Assembly: GCF_000730425.1 (NCBI RefSeq)
Contig: NZ_CP008896.1
Location: 5,890,001 to 5,954,000 of the forward strand
Origin: Pseudomonas fluorescens
GTDB lineage: Bacteria; Pseudomonadota; Gammaproteobacteria; Pseudomonadales; Pseudomonadaceae
Length of the DNA stretch: 64,000 bases
Direction of reading: 5' to 3'
A program made the translations under genes and the position numbers. Within the stretch, counting starts at the first letter, position 1. Each line of letters opens with the position of its first letter. This document shows positions 37,661 to 47,514 of this stretch, one piece after another. Under the pieces are notes generated by a model. The model searched no databases, had not been told where the DNA came from, and saw only the letters and a program-made list of their open reading frames with translations.

Positions 37661-38422
37661 ATGTCGGCGTTGGTGGATCAGTTAGTCGCCCAGGTCATTG
37701 GCCTGGAAGTCGGATTGTTGAGTTGCCAGGCACGCCTGGCGGCGGTTACCGATGACGAAGCGCTGCATGATCTGCGCACCACCGTGCGGCGTCTGCGCAG
37801 CCTGTTGCGTCCTTTGCGCGGACTGCCCGGTGTCGAGCAACTGGAAGCGGCCGCCAGCGCCGTTGGCCAATTGACCACGCCGCTGCGCGATCGCGAGGTG
37901 CTGGCAGCCTACCTGCACCAGCACGGCTATCACGACGCGGCGGCCCGGCGCCTGCGCCTGCAGCCGCAGACCTATCGACAGGTGGCGCAAAGCCCGGAGT
38001 TGGCGCGACTGCTGCTGATCCTCGAAGCCTTTCCACGATTTATCCGCGCATCCCAGCAGCAAAAACTGCTCAAGGGCCTGCACATACGCATCGAAAAGCG
38101 CCTGGCCAAGCAATGGCAGGCACTTGAGAGGGCATTGCACGATCCCGATCACGACCGCCATCGCCTGCGGTTACTGATCAAGCGCGTGCGCTACGCGGCC
38201 GAGGCCTACCCGCAATTGGGCCAGGTGCCAGCCAAGGCCATGTCCCGTCTCAAGTCCGCCCAGGGTGCGTTGGGGGACTGGCATGACTGCTGGCAATGGC
38301 TCGCGCAAGCCGAGCATCAGGCGGACTTGCAGCCCTGTGTTGCGGTCTGGCACCGAGCCATGGCCCAGGCCGAAGGCAAGGCGGACCGGGTGCTGGATAA
38401 GCTGGCAGCGGACTGTTTCTGA
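37661..38422 (+). CDS. CHAD-domain protein
   Basis: A 253-aa protein formed by a CHAD domain. The conserved histidine helices are visible: LHDLRTTVRRLRSLLRPLR near the start and RHRLRLLIKRVRYAAEAY in the middle. CHAD proteins bind inorganic polyphosphate through basic/histidine-rich helices. There is no CYTH partner domain. ATG at 37661 is preceded by GGGGAAGC. The gene follows a small hairpin. Confidence 0.88.
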   Translation: MSALVDQLVAQVIGLEVGLLSCQARLAAVTDDEALHDLRTTVRRLRSLLRPLRGLPGVEQLEAAASAVGQLTTPLRDREVLAAYLHQHGYHDAAARRLRLQPQTYRQVAQSPELARLLLILEAFPRFIRASQQQKLLKGLHIRIEKRLAKQWQALERALHDPDHDRHRLRLLIKRVRYAAEAYPQLGQVPAKAMSRLKSAQGALGDWHDCWQWLAQAEHQADLQPCVAVWHRAMAQAEGKADRVLDKLAADCF

Positions 38423-38524
38423 TCGGGCGGCTTATCTGTCCGGGTATTTGGCCGGAATAAGTGCTGTGCCGGGCTGGCGCGCTGGTTAAGATCCCAGCAT
38501 CGATTTTCTTGATGTGAGGTCGCC

Positions 38525-39322
38525 ATGCGCTTTAGTGATTTGCTCGACGCTGCCCGTAGTCACCCGTTGGATGTGTCTATTCCGGCTGAATGGGCCCAGG
38601 GCCGCGCCACATTCGGCGGCCTGGTCGCCGCCTTGCAATACGAAGCGTTGCGTGCCCAGGTTCCGGCAGATCGCCCGTTGCGCTCGTTGGCCGTAACCTT
38701 TGTGGGGCCGGTGGCGCCCGACGTATCTGCCAGCTATCAGGTGGAAGTGCTGCGCGAAGGCAAGGCGGTCAGCCAGTTGCTGGGGCGGGTGGTGCAGGGC
38801 GGGGAAGTGATGACCCTGGCCCAGGCCAGCTTCGGCGCTTCACGCCCTTCGCAGATTGACGTGCCGGCCTTGCCCGCGCCGGCCTTCAAGCATTGGGATG
38901 AGTGCCAGGAGCTGCCCTATATCAAAGGTGTGACCCCTGAGTTCATGCGCCACCTGGCGATGCGCTGGAGTGTTGGCGGCTTGCCGTTCACGGGCAATAA
39001 ATCCCGGGAGATGGGCGGCTGGGTGCGCCTGCGTGGAGACGTGAAGGAGGAGCCCTTGACCGAGGCGCATCTCCTTGCGCTGGTGGACGCCTGGCCGCCG
39101 GCCCTGCTGCCGCACCTCAAGAGGCCGGCTCCGGGCAGCACCCTGACCTGGACCATCGAGTTCATTCAGCCGCTGGCGCAGCTGACGACCCTGGATTGGT
39201 GCCAGTACCACGTCGAGATCGAGCATGCCCGCGACGGCTACGGCCATGCTGCTGCAATGTTGTGGGGGCCTGATGGCCAGTTGATTGCTATCAGCCGCCA
39301 GACCGTGGTGGTCTTCGCCTGA
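38525..39322 (+). CDS. Acyl-CoA thioesterase (TesB-like double hotdog)
   Basis: A 265-aa protein of the thioesterase II type: two hotdog halves, the first starting with ATFGGLVAALQYEALRAQV and ending near SFGASRPS, the second ending with AAAMLWGPDGQLIAISRQT. TesB proteins hydrolyse medium- and long-chain acyl-CoA. The start ATG follows GATGTGAGGTCGCC. It is convergent with the next gene. The family is fairly clear; the natural substrate is not. Confidence 0.85.
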   Translation: MRFSDLLDAARSHPLDVSIPAEWAQGRATFGGLVAALQYEALRAQVPADRPLRSLAVTFVGPVAPDVSASYQVEVLREGKAVSQLLGRVVQGGEVMTLAQASFGASRPSQIDVPALPAPAFKHWDECQELPYIKGVTPEFMRHLAMRWSVGGLPFTGNKSREMGGWVRLRGDVKEEPLTEAHLLALVDAWPPALLPHLKRPAPGSTLTWTIEFIQPLAQLTTLDWCQYHVEIEHARDGYGHAAAMLWGPDGQLIAISRQTVVVFA

Positions 39323-39329
39323 GCCGTCC

Positions 39330-39692
39330 TCAGTGGCGGTGGCGCTGACGCCAGGCCTGCCACCAGCCGCCACTGAGGACAAAGCGCGGAAAGGTCACGA
39401 ATTGCTCGACCACCAGGCGCTGCACTGCATCTTTGCGATCACTGAACGGCTCGCTGGCCTGGGTCTCCAGGCTGTGGCCATGGCGCTGCAGCGCCAGGCC
39501 GGCAAGCACGCCGACCACGCCGATGGCAAAACTGGCCAGGCTCAGGCTGAACACCCCAGACACAATCAGCAGAAACCCGACGATAAACAGCGGTACGGCT
39601 ATCAGGTGCAGCACCAGGTTGGTCGGGTGCTGATGGTTCTGCGGGTAGGCGCGCCATTGCCAGGCGGGGAGATTGGGATGACGTTTGCCCAT
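39330..39692 (-). CDS. Mpo1/DUF962-like small membrane protein
   Basis: A 120-aa protein with two close membrane helices (about residues 28-48 and 52-70). It has the polar motif HPTNLVLHLIAVPLF (His, Asn, His), which resembles the HxxxN-xxxH-x-iGiPl pattern of Mpo1-like 2-hydroxy-fatty-acid dioxygenases. The start ATG at 39692 has AGAGGA; the longer frame to 39728 lacks an SD. Homologues may be annotated only as hypothetical. Enzymatic role is inferred with modest confidence. Confidence 0.6.
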   Translation of the reverse strand: MGKRHPNLPAWQWRAYPQNHQHPTNLVLHLIAVPLFIVGFLLIVSGVFSLSLASFAIGVVGVLAGLALQRHGHSLETQASEPFSDRKDAVQRLVVEQFVTFPRFVLSGGWWQAWRQRHRH

Positions 39693-39840
39693 GATGATAA
39701 ATCCTCTGTCCGTTGAAACGTGATGCACAGAGTTTAGGTTGGGCGGGCAGGGCCGGCGAATTGGGGTTGGCTATGGGGGTTATAGCGATTTGATGGGTTC
39801 GCCAACGGCAAGCGTTGGCTGATTTGTGGGTGGACCAACG

Positions 39841-41322
39841 TCACAACTTCAGTTGGCCGATGGCCTTGTTCAGCTCACCGGCCAGGGTGGCCAGTTCATT
39901 GCTGGTGGTCGCGGAATCCACGGTCTGTTGTACGGTGTTTTCCGTGACATCACGAATGCTCACCACCGCTCGGTTCATCTCTTCGGCCACATGGCTCTGT
40001 TGTTCGGCGGCGACCGCAATTTGCGTGTTGCTCTCGCGCATCTGCGCCACGGCGCTGGTGATTTCCACGAGTGACGCGCCGGCTTCCTGGGCTTGCTGTA
40101 CACAGTCGTCAGCCTTGAAGGAGCTTTCCTGCATAAAGTCCACGGCGTCCCGGGTGCCTGCCTGCAGGGCAGAGACCATGCGGGTGATTTCATCGGTAGA
40201 ACTTTGCACGCGCTTGGCCAGGTTGCGTACCTCGTCGGCGACGACCGCAAAACCGCGCCCCATCTCCCCGGCGCGGGCGGCTTCGATGGCGGCGTTGAGG
40301 GCCAGCAGGTTGGTTTGTTCGGCGATGCTATGGATCACCCCGACCACGCCATTGATCTTCTGGCTGTCCTCGGCCAGCTTCTGGATCATCTCGGCGGTTT
40401 GCTGCACACCGGTAGACAACCCGGCAATCGAACGCTGGACTCGGGTCACCACTTCCTGACCGCTGCCGGCCAGGGTGTCGGCGGTCTGGGACAGGTCCCG
40501 CGTGGCGCCGGCGTGCTGGGCAATGTGATACACGGTGGCGGTCATTTCATTGATCGCAGTGGCAGCCTGGTCGGTCTCGCTTTGCTGGCCGAGCATGCCG
40601 TGCTGCACCTCGTTCATGCTGCTGGCCAGGCGTGCGGCACCGTCGTCCAACAGTTTGGCAGTGCGGGCCACGGTGCTGACCACTCGCTGGTAGCCGGCCT
40701 GCATGGCGTTGAACGCACTGGCCATCTGCCCGACTTCGTCCTTGCACGCCAGGGGCACGCGGGCCGACAGGTCGCCGGTTTTCTCCACATGCAGCATGAC
40801 GTCTTTCAAGGTATTGAGTTGGGCGAGCAAAAAGCGGATCAGCAACTGCGAGGCGCAGAGCATCGCGAGCATCAGGATCAGCACCGCCACCGCGTAGTGG
40901 GTGAAGCGTTCGGTAAACACCTGGCTCAGGCTGGGCGCATAAGCCAGTACGGCAACGTGCTGGCCGTCGGCGCGGGAGACGACTTGGGCGCCCATCAACG
41001 GGTTTTCGCCGAACAGCGGCATAGGGTTGAACTCGACCCAGCCATCGGCTTCGCTGAGGGCGGACAAATCCTGGCCTGGCAGCTCGGGAGCCTGGCCCCG
41101 GGCAAAGGCCAGCCAGTGCTCGCCCTTGGGCAGCGCCTGCCCGACTGGCCAGGCGCTGAGCAAGCGTCCCTGGGCTTGTGCCGAGGTTTGGGAGGCATGG
41201 CTGCGGGCCTGTTGCTCAAGGTGCACGGCATACAGCACCAGCAGCAGCGTGGTGATGAAAGCGACCGCATTCACGGCCCAGAATTTGTACTTCAGCGAGA
41301 TATTGCTAAGCCAGGCACCCAT
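39841..41322 (-). CDS. Methyl-accepting chemotaxis protein
   Basis: A transmembrane chemoreceptor of about 493 aa. The first helix is at residues 14-36, a short periplasmic domain follows, the second helix is at about 160-182, then a HAMP segment and the cytoplasmic signalling hairpin with [20 protein letters not shown], the CheA/CheW contact region. The start at [14 protein letters not shown] is favoured by homology; the frame remains open to 41409 and has no better SD. The periplasmic domain is compact, so the ligand cannot be guessed. Confidence 0.92.
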   Translation of the reverse strand: MGAWLSNISLKYKFWAVNAVAFITTLLLVLYAVHLEQQARSHASQTSAQAQGRLLSAWPVGQALPKGEHWLAFARGQAPELPGQDLSALSEADGWVEFNPMPLFGENPLMGAQVVSRADGQHVAVLAYAPSLSQVFTERFTHYAVAVLILMLAMLCASQLLIRFLLAQLNTLKDVMLHVEKTGDLSARVPLACKDEVGQMASAFNAMQAGYQRVVSTVARTAKLLDDGAARLASSMNEVQHGMLGQQSETDQAATAINEMTATVYHIAQHAGATRDLSQTADTLAGSGQEVVTRVQRSIAGLSTGVQQTAEMIQKLAEDSQKINGVVGVIHSIAEQTNLLALNAAIEAARAGEMGRGFAVVADEVRNLAKRVQSSTDEITRMVSALQAGTRDAVDFMQESSFKADDCVQQAQEAGASLVEITSAVAQMRESNTQIAVAAEQQSHVAEEMNRAVVSIRDVTENTVQQTVDSATTSNELATLAGELNKAIGQLKL

Positions 41323-41418
41323 GGAAGGTTTTCTCTGATAGCGGAAACAGTATTGGCAAGGTGCCATTATTGTGCCGCTATCCGGAAAATGGGTGTTGAT
41401 ATGGGTCAATGCGCCGCG

Positions 41419-42225
41419 TCAATCCAACGCAGGCAGACCGAAAAACGCGCGGGCGCATGCGGTGCTGTGCTGGGCCAGGTCTTGCAGGCTTTCTTCGCGG
41501 TGCAGGGCCACTTCGCGCAGGACTTCCGGCAGGTAGGCCGGCTCATTGCGCCCGTTCTTGGGTTTGGGGCGCAGGGTGCGCGGCAGCAGGTAGGGCGCGT
41601 CGCTTTCCAGCATCAGGCGGCCCCGGGGGATTTCCCTGACAAGCGGGTGTAGGTGCGTCCCACGGCGTTCGTCACAGATCCAGCCGGTGATACCGATATG
41701 CAGGTCCAGGTCGAGGTAACTGAACAGCGCGCGTTGTTCGCCGGTGAAGCAGTGCACCACGGCGGCGGGCAGTTGATCACGGTAGTCGCGCAAGATTTCC
41801 AGCAGCCGCTGGTTGGCATCCCGTTCATGGAGAAATACCGGCAACTGCAATTCAACGGCCAATGCCAGGTGGGCTTCAAGGACCTTTTCCTGCTGGGGCC
41901 TTGGTGAGAAGTCACGGTTGAAGTCCAGCCCGCATTCACCCACCGCGCGTACCCGGTCCTGGCGGAGCAGGTCATGCAGTTGCCGGGCGCTGTCGACGTT
42001 CCAATCGCTGGCGCTGTGGGGATGAATGCCCGCAGTGGAGAACAATCGTCGGGCGCTTTCATCCCAGCGTTGGCACAGTTCCAGGGCCTGTTCGCTGCCT
42101 TGCACACTGGTGCCGGTGACGATCAGTTGGCCCACGCCGGCGGCATAGGCGCGCTCGAGCACGGCCTGGTGTTTGTCGTCGAAACTGGGGTTGGTCAGGT
42201 TGACGCCAATATCAATGAGTTGCAT
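41419..42225 (-). CDS. tatD: TatD-family metal-dependent DNase
   Basis: A 268-aa TIM-barrel metal hydrolase. [14 protein letters not shown] replaces the usual DxHxH start (as in E. coli TatD itself), and [27 protein letters not shown] and ESDAPYL supply the remaining metal ligands and catalytic residues. TatD is a 3'-5' exonuclease implicated in DNA repair. SD is GGAGATAGC. It is divergent from the MltF-like gene. Confidence 0.93.
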   Translation of the reverse strand: MQLIDIGVNLTNPSFDDKHQAVLERAYAAGVGQLIVTGTSVQGSEQALELCQRWDESARRLFSTAGIHPHSASDWNVDSARQLHDLLRQDRVRAVGECGLDFNRDFSPRPQQEKVLEAHLALAVELQLPVFLHERDANQRLLEILRDYRDQLPAAVVHCFTGEQRALFSYLDLDLHIGITGWICDERRGTHLHPLVREIPRGRLMLESDAPYLLPRTLRPKPKNGRNEPAYLPEVLREVALHREESLQDLAQHSTACARAFFGLPALD

Positions 42226-42460
42226 GGTGCTATCTCCGCCTGCGGCCGGAAAGTCTATCAGAGCTGTAGATTTATAAGAAAAACCAAGAACTACAACGAG
42301 TTATCGCTGTCTTTGAACGTCGCAAGTAACACCGTGGTTGGCCGAGGGCCTGCTGCTGTGACACCCTTGCGTGCAAAGTCTGCGCCTCTGGCGCTCTGTT
42401 TCTGTCCCCCAATGCGACGTTTTTCGCGGTGCTTGGGGCCTTGTTCTTTCCGGAGAGCGG

Positions 42461-43882
42461 ATGATCCGACCCTCGGCATTGCTTATGGTGTGCCTGACGC
42501 TGCTGCTGCCCACGGCGGCAGTTGCGCGTCTGGACGGGCCGCTGGAAGTGACCAAGCCGGGCAAAGTCCGCGACCTGGCAGAAATCCGCAGCAGCCGCAC
42601 TTTGCGAGTGCTGGTCAACCAGAGTCGCAATAGCTCCGGTGAGGTCCAGGGGCAGTCCATTGGCGTCGAATACCATCGCCTGCGCGCCTTCGAACACTAC
42701 CTCAATGGCCGTGCCCGCGATGGCCAGGAAATCAACCTCAAGATCATTCCCAAGGCCAAGGATCAGTTGCTGGGGGCGCTGGCCCGTGGCGAAGGCGACC
42801 TGGTGGCGCCCGGTGAGCTGCTGGATGTGACGGCTGCCCACAAGATCAGCAGCAGCGAGCCGATTGCCAGCGATGTGCCGCTATGGCTGGTCGGCCTCAA
42901 GGGTGAGCGGCGGTTTACCCGGTTGGAGCAACTGTCCGGGCGCACATTGGCCCTGACCACGGGCAGTGCTGCGGGGGAAGCGGTCAACCAGATCAACCAG
43001 AAGCTGGCGTTGCGCAAGCTGCCGCCGGTCAAGGTGGAGTGGGTGGACCCCAGCCTGGCAGTGGAAGATGTGCTGGAGATGGTCCAGGCCGGGATCTTCC
43101 ACCTGACCATTGTCGAGCGGCCGATTGCCGAGCGCTGGTCGAAGATCCTGCCCAAGTTGCGTTTTGACAAACAAGTGGCGATCAGCGAACCGGGGGAAGA
43201 GTACTGGTTCGTGCGCCAGGATGCCTCGATGCTGCGGGCCAGCATCGACCGCTTCCTGAAAACCTACAAAACCCCGTCAGACCAGGACGTAGCTTTCCAG
43301 CGTATCTACCGTCGGCTCTATCAGGTGCGTTACCCCCTGGCCAGGGCTGATCGCCAGCGCCTGGAAAAACTGCGTCCGGTGTTGCAGAAGCATGCCCGGG
43401 AGCAAGGCATGGACTGGTTGAACCTGGCGGCCCTGGCCTTCAAGGAATCGTCCCTCAACCCTGCTGCGAAAAGTGGCAGCGGGCCGACGGGCCTGATGCA
43501 AATCACCCCATCCGCTGCCCAGCGGGTAGGCGTCAACAATATCCAGACCCTGGACAGCAATGTGCAGGCGGGGGCGCGCTACCTGGCCTTGATTCGCCGC
43601 AAGTTCTTCGCCAGCCCCAAGCTTAACGAGCGTGAGCGCATGGCATTCGTCCTGGCCGCATACAACATGGGCCCGGAGCGGGTGCAGGGCATGCGTGCCG
43701 AGGCGCGACGCCGGGGCTTGAACCCCAATCAGTGGTTTTTCCAGGTGGAGCGCATTGCCATGGAGCAGGTCGGAATGGGCGGCGTCAGCTATGTTAATAG
43801 CGTGAACAAGTACTACTTGGCCTTTGATCGGGAGCGGGATTCTCTGGAACCGGTGACGGCCAAAGTCGTCTCACGAAAATAA
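42461..43882 (+). CDS. MltF-like membrane-bound lytic transglycosylase
   Basis: A 473-aa periplasmic protein. A signal peptide (about 23 residues, ending PTAAVA) is followed by a periplasmic solute-binding domain (SBP_bac_3; about residues 45-270), then a C-terminal SLT lytic transglycosylase domain with the catalytic Glu in AALAFKESSLNPAAKSGSG, TGLMQITPSAAQ and the AYNMGPERV motif. It cleaves murein to 1,6-anhydro-muropeptides. The solute-binding part regulates activity in MltF. I chose ATG at 42461 (CGGAGAGCGG SD). The domain order is typical. Confidence 0.92.
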   Translation: MIRPSALLMVCLTLLLPTAAVARLDGPLEVTKPGKVRDLAEIRSSRTLRVLVNQSRNSSGEVQGQSIGVEYHRLRAFEHYLNGRARDGQEINLKIIPKAKDQLLGALARGEGDLVAPGELLDVTAAHKISSSEPIASDVPLWLVGLKGERRFTRLEQLSGRTLALTTGSAAGEAVNQINQKLALRKLPPVKVEWVDPSLAVEDVLEMVQAGIFHLTIVERPIAERWSKILPKLRFDKQVAISEPGEEYWFVRQDASMLRASIDRFLKTYKTPSDQDVAFQRIYRRLYQVRYPLARADRQRLEKLRPVLQKHAREQGMDWLNLAALAFKESSLNPAAKSGSGPTGLMQITPSAAQRVGVNNIQTLDSNVQAGARYLALIRRKFFASPKLNERERMAFVLAAYNMGPERVQGMRAEARRRGLNPNQWFFQVERIAMEQVGMGGVSYVNSVNKYYLAFDRERDSLEPVTAKVVSRK

Positions 43883-43985
43883 TCTAATTTATCGATATTG
43901 ATTAGCGTTTTTTTCGGCTTTTAACATTCTATAAACTGATTAATATAGCGACCAACCCACCCTGTCATCGAAAAGGATTATTAAC

Positions 43986-44420
43986 ATGAGCCCAATGATC
44001 AAAAACGTTCTGTCCACCCGCGCCGGCTATGGCCTGACTGTTCTGCGAATTTTCGTCGGTATCATTTTTGCCGCCCACGGCTCGCAAAAGCTTTTCGGCT
44101 GGTTCGGCGGTGGTGGCCTGGCGGGGACGGCTCAATGGATGGAGAGCATCGGCCTGGCCCCGGGTACCCTGATGGCACTGTTGTCGGGCGGCACTGAGTT
44201 CTTCGCCGGCCTGGCGCTGATCATCGGTTTGCTGGCACGCCCTGCAGCGTTGGGGTTGACCATTGTCTCGCTGGTGGCGATTTTCTCGGTGCATATCAGC
44301 AACGGCTTGTTCATGGCCAACAACGGCTATGAGTTTGCCCTGGCACTGCTGGGTGGCTCAGTGGCGGTGCTGTTCGAAGGTGCCGGCAAACTGTCCGCAG
44401 ACCGTGCCATCGCCGATTGA
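43986..44420 (+). CDS. DoxX-family membrane protein
   Basis: A 144-aa, four-helix membrane protein. GLTVLRIFVGIIFAAHGSQKLFGWFG is the DoxX signature near residues 17-42 and GLALIIGLLARPAALGL follows. DoxX proteins are thought to act in redox or sulfur metabolism, but their general function is unclear. ATG with AAGGATTATTAAC leader; an internal ATG four codons later is possible. A terminator follows. Confidence 0.9.
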   Translation: MSPMIKNVLSTRAGYGLTVLRIFVGIIFAAHGSQKLFGWFGGGGLAGTAQWMESIGLAPGTLMALLSGGTEFFAGLALIIGLLARPAALGLTIVSLVAIFSVHISNGLFMANNGYEFALALLGGSVAVLFEGAGKLSADRAIAD

Positions 44421-44440
44421 TCGCGTTGCACCGGTGTTAA

Positions 44441-44466
44441 AGGCCCGCCCCGTGCGGGCCTTTTTC
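44441..44466 (+). terminator. Terminator of the DoxX gene
   Basis: AGGCCCGC stem pairs with GCGGGCCT around a 5-nt loop, followed by TTTTT, 20 bp after the stop. Confidence 0.9.
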
Positions 44467-44667
44467 GTTGTACGGGATTCTTGACACTGCCCCACCGGCT
44501 TCTCTAGGATGCTGCATGCGCCGATTTAAACAGCTAATTGCGGGGCGCCACAGGGACTCGCTGCAGTCCCGACAGAAGCCTGCTCCAGGTTTCGAAATAC
44601 CGCTAAAGCGCTGGTTCGGTGTTGCCTCTCACCTGCCCGCAGACTTTTGAGGCAGAGACACGACACG

Positions 44668-44976
44668 ATGAATGCACTACGACCTCTTGTACGCCTGGCT
44701 CCGATCACTGCGGGCCTGACTCAACGCAACCCGAAAATCCTCCTTGGCGGCAAGCACCAGCCGACGCTGCTGCGTTATCTGGATGGCTGGCCTCGGCGCA
44801 CGGGTCGTCCTTCGGCCTTCCTGATCCAGTTTGTCGAAGACGGTGAGTCCTTGGCACGATTTGCCACGAACAGCTTTGATCTAGCGGTAATCCAGGCGCC
44901 CAATGCCGAGGATGCCGGCGAGTTCATCAAACACCTGACCCGTGTGGCGCGCCAGGGCCTGATTACCCGTCGTTAA
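44668..44976 (+). CDS. Conserved hypothetical protein
   Basis: A 102-aa protein with no membrane segment that I do not recognise as a named family. It is basic at the N-terminus (NALRPLVRLAPITAGLTQRNP) and has an acidic middle (QFVEDGESLARF, APNAEDAGEFIKHLTRVARQG). The ATG at 44668 is preceded by GAGGCAGAGACA. It ends eight bases before the stop of the convergent Gld-like gene, so the space is tight. Confidence 0.7.
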   Translation: MNALRPLVRLAPITAGLTQRNPKILLGGKHQPTLLRYLDGWPRRTGRPSAFLIQFVEDGESLARFATNSFDLAVIQAPNAEDAGEFIKHLTRVARQGLITRR

Positions 44977-44984
44977 GCCAAGGC

Positions 44985-46775
44985 TCAATAGAATGCCGCC
45001 GCCGGCGGATGTTGGTGCCGTCGTCGGCCAATAAATATCCACAGACCCAGCAGGCTCACGAGTAATGGCATGCTGACAATCGTGAGCAGGCTCACGCTGC
45101 GTTCTATCTTGCGTACGTTCCGGTAGGCCTCTTTTTTCAGGGTGTGCAACTCCATGCGTAAACGCAGGCGTTCCTTGTTGAGTGCTTGTAAGATTTTATT
45201 CGAGGCACTGGCTTCGCTCGGCAACGATGATAGCGTGTTGAGCAACTGCCATTCCTTTTCTGCCTGCTCCAGGCGTTGTTCCAATAAAACCGCTTTTTTT
45301 GCATAGGCTTGCGCGGCATCTTTGCGCAACGTATCCAGCAACCCTGACGGTTGCCGTTCGTGGGTACTCGGGCTGATGGCACTCAGGGGGGGCGGTGCCG
45401 CCAGGTTATCCAGGGTATTCAAGACAAACCTGGCATTGTCCGAGCGTGGCATTTTTTGCCTGTCGGCATTGCGTGTGGCCAGCCACACGCGATCACTGAG
45501 CAGGTCAGTGTCAGCAACCACTACCACATGAATGTTGGTGGCCTTTTGAAGGGGGGCTTTCTGGCCGTTGATGCCGTCGGGGAACGCAGAATACGCAGAC
45601 CCTTCCAGGCGGGCTGCGATCACCTGGGAGCTACCGTGCGTAGTGGCTTCCTGAAGCATGGCGTCAAAGGTGGCCGGTTGCGCAAAACGTTGCCCATCAA
45701 AGGTGCTGGCTTGCGCAGAGCTCCGCAGCAGAGGGATAAAGCTCGTACGGCTGTTTTTCAGGGGGATAAGTGTGCCCGGATTCAGCAGCGTCACGCTGTC
45801 GATGTTCCAACTGCTGATATCGTTCTGCGCCATTGCTGCTTTGGTCAGGGTAAGGGCCCCGGGATGGCGTACGGGCAGTTGGTTGTTGGTCAAGACCACA
45901 GGGGTTGCAAAAAGGCTGTCTGTCAGGACTTTATTGGCCGGCATTTGCAGGCCCCAGGCCGCCAGGAGGTTTTTCTGGTTGGAGGTGCCTGCGGCTGAGT
46001 TCGGTTCGTTCAAGGGGTCGATAAACATCATCAGCTTGCCCCCTCCGAGGACAAACTGATCAATGGCAAAAAAGGTTCGCTCTGGCAGTAGGGCGGGTTG
46101 CACGACCATCAAGGTTTTGACGTGCTCGGGGATGCTCGGGATATCGCTGCCCAGGCTCATCAGGTTGAACTGGCTGCGGATTTCCTTGAGCAACTGCCAC
46201 GGCGGTGCGATTTCCTGATTGCGATCATCCCGGCTGCCCTCCATGGGTAATCCGGAGATCAGTCCGATGGTGGGCTGCTCCTGGCGGGCGACGTTATGGA
46301 TCAGGCGGCTGATCTCATACTCCAGAAACCGTGCGCGTGTGGGGTCGAAGCGTTGGATCTTCTGAGGCTCCTGGTTGGCACGTGTGCCTATCAGCCCAAA
46401 CAGCCCGTGTCTGCTATCCAGCCCCAATACCTCGGCCTTGTACTCATCCTCGGAAAAGGGCCGGGGGTCAATCAGGTGCAGGGTAATGTTGCCCTTGGCC
46501 GCGCTTTCATAGGCCTTGAGCAGCATTGCGATGTACTCGCCATGACGGTTCAAGGCTTCGCTCTTGCGGGGCTGACTCGAGTTGAAAAAATACAGGTCCA
46601 TGGGCACCTCAAGTGTCGCGAGCAGGGCCTCGGTCGAGGGTGACAGGGTATGGATCTTGTCGTCGGATAGGTCCAGCCGGTAGTTGGGCACTTTCAGGAC
46701 CCATACCAGGTTGAAGGCGAGAAAAAGCAGGGCGATGACGATCAACGTCACGCCAAGGTTCATAAGGTTCCTCAT
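44985..46775 (-). CDS. Gldg-family ABC-type auxiliary protein
   Basis: A 596-aa protein with an N-terminal helix (about residues 7-27), a large extracytoplasmic domain and a C-terminal helix (near 565-585). The DUF4350-like core (LDLSDDKIHTLSPSTEALL, then a GGKLMMFIDP segment) matches GldG/IFT52-type proteins that accompany GldA/GldF ABC transporters. It is the last gene of a three-gene operon with an ABC permease and an ATPase. In gliding bacteroidetes these serve motility; in Pseudomonas the substrate is unknown. Confidence 0.85.
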   Translation of the reverse strand: MRNLMNLGVTLIVIALLFLAFNLVWVLKVPNYRLDLSDDKIHTLSPSTEALLATLEVPMDLYFFNSSQPRKSEALNRHGEYIAMLLKAYESAAKGNITLHLIDPRPFSEDEYKAEVLGLDSRHGLFGLIGTRANQEPQKIQRFDPTRARFLEYEISRLIHNVARQEQPTIGLISGLPMEGSRDDRNQEIAPPWQLLKEIRSQFNLMSLGSDIPSIPEHVKTLMVVQPALLPERTFFAIDQFVLGGGKLMMFIDPLNEPNSAAGTSNQKNLLAAWGLQMPANKVLTDSLFATPVVLTNNQLPVRHPGALTLTKAAMAQNDISSWNIDSVTLLNPGTLIPLKNSRTSFIPLLRSSAQASTFDGQRFAQPATFDAMLQEATTHGSSQVIAARLEGSAYSAFPDGINGQKAPLQKATNIHVVVVADTDLLSDRVWLATRNADRQKMPRSDNARFVLNTLDNLAAPPPLSAISPSTHERQPSGLLDTLRKDAAQAYAKKAVLLEQRLEQAEKEWQLLNTLSSLPSEASASNKILQALNKERLRLRMELHTLKKEAYRNVRKIERSVSLLTIVSMPLLVSLLGLWIFIGRRRHQHPPAAAFY

Positions 46776-46788
46776 GGGGTTTGCGTTC

Positions 46789-47514
46789 TCAGCCTTTTCT
46801 GAAATTTAAAGTGAGGGTGGTGGCGGTGAGGAAAGCGACGATCATGCTGATGAAGTAAGAGGTGTCACGCAGCGTCAACAGGCCGTCGTCGATGGCGCTG
46901 AAACGTAGCCTTGGATTGAGCGAGATTAAACTGTCGATGATCCAAATGGGTGCCTGGTGATCCAGCATATCCAGCACCGACGATAAAGTACTGGCTATCA
47001 ATAACAACGTTAAAGTCATGCCATAAATGATCAGGCCGTTGCAGGCCAGTACGCAGATGAAACAGGCAAGCGAAAGATAAGCGCCTGCCAATAGCCAACT
47101 GCCGATAAACTGCGCGAAGATGGTTGAGTTGTCTGCCGAAGCCAGGTAGTTAATGGTGACTATCAACGGAAAGTTTAATGAAAGGGGCAGGGCGCAAAGT
47201 GTCCATGCAGCCAGGAATTTTCCCAGCGTTAGTTCAAGGGCTGATACCGGAAGTGAATTGGAAAATGCCTGGGCCCGATCTTTGTGCTCATCCAGCCACA
47301 GCAGTGTTGAAATGAATGGAATAAAAAAAATATACAGCCAGGGGTGGAACTGAAAAAAAGCATATAAGTTGCCTGGGTTTTTTTCTAAGAAGTTTCCTAC
47401 ATGAAATCCCAGTGCGGCGTTGGTAATCAAAAATGTCGATATGGCGAAATAAGTGGCCGGGCTTGATAAGTAACTGCTGAGTTGCCGTTTGAATATTGCA
47501 GGTAGACGTTTCAA
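46789..47514 (-). CDS. ABC-2-type permease (GldF-like)
   Basis: A 241-aa membrane protein with six predicted helices. The opening (KRQLSSYLSSPATYFAIST) and LWLDEHKDRAQAFSNSLPVS are typical of GldF/ABC-2 permeases. It overlaps the ATPase stop by ATGA, so it is coupled to it. The GldG-like gene follows by 13 bp. It is AT-richer than the neighbouring genes. Confidence 0.88.
   Translation of the reverse strand: MKRLPAIFKRQLSSYLSSPATYFAISTFLITNAALGFHVGNFLEKNPGNLYAFFQFHPWLYIFFIPFISTLLWLDEHKDRAQAFSNSLPVSALELTLGKFLAAWTLCALPLSLNFPLIVTINYLASADNSTIFAQFIGSWLLAGAYLSLACFICVLACNGLIIYGMTLTLLLIASTLSSVLDMLDHQAPIWIIDSLISLNPRLRFSAIDDGLLTLRDTSYFISMIVAFLTATTLTLNFRKG

Noticed and set aside
40093..41652. 519-codon frame antisense to the chemoreceptor gene
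   Set aside because: Composition is a His/Gly/Gln-rich shadow, and the chemoreceptor itself is unambiguous.
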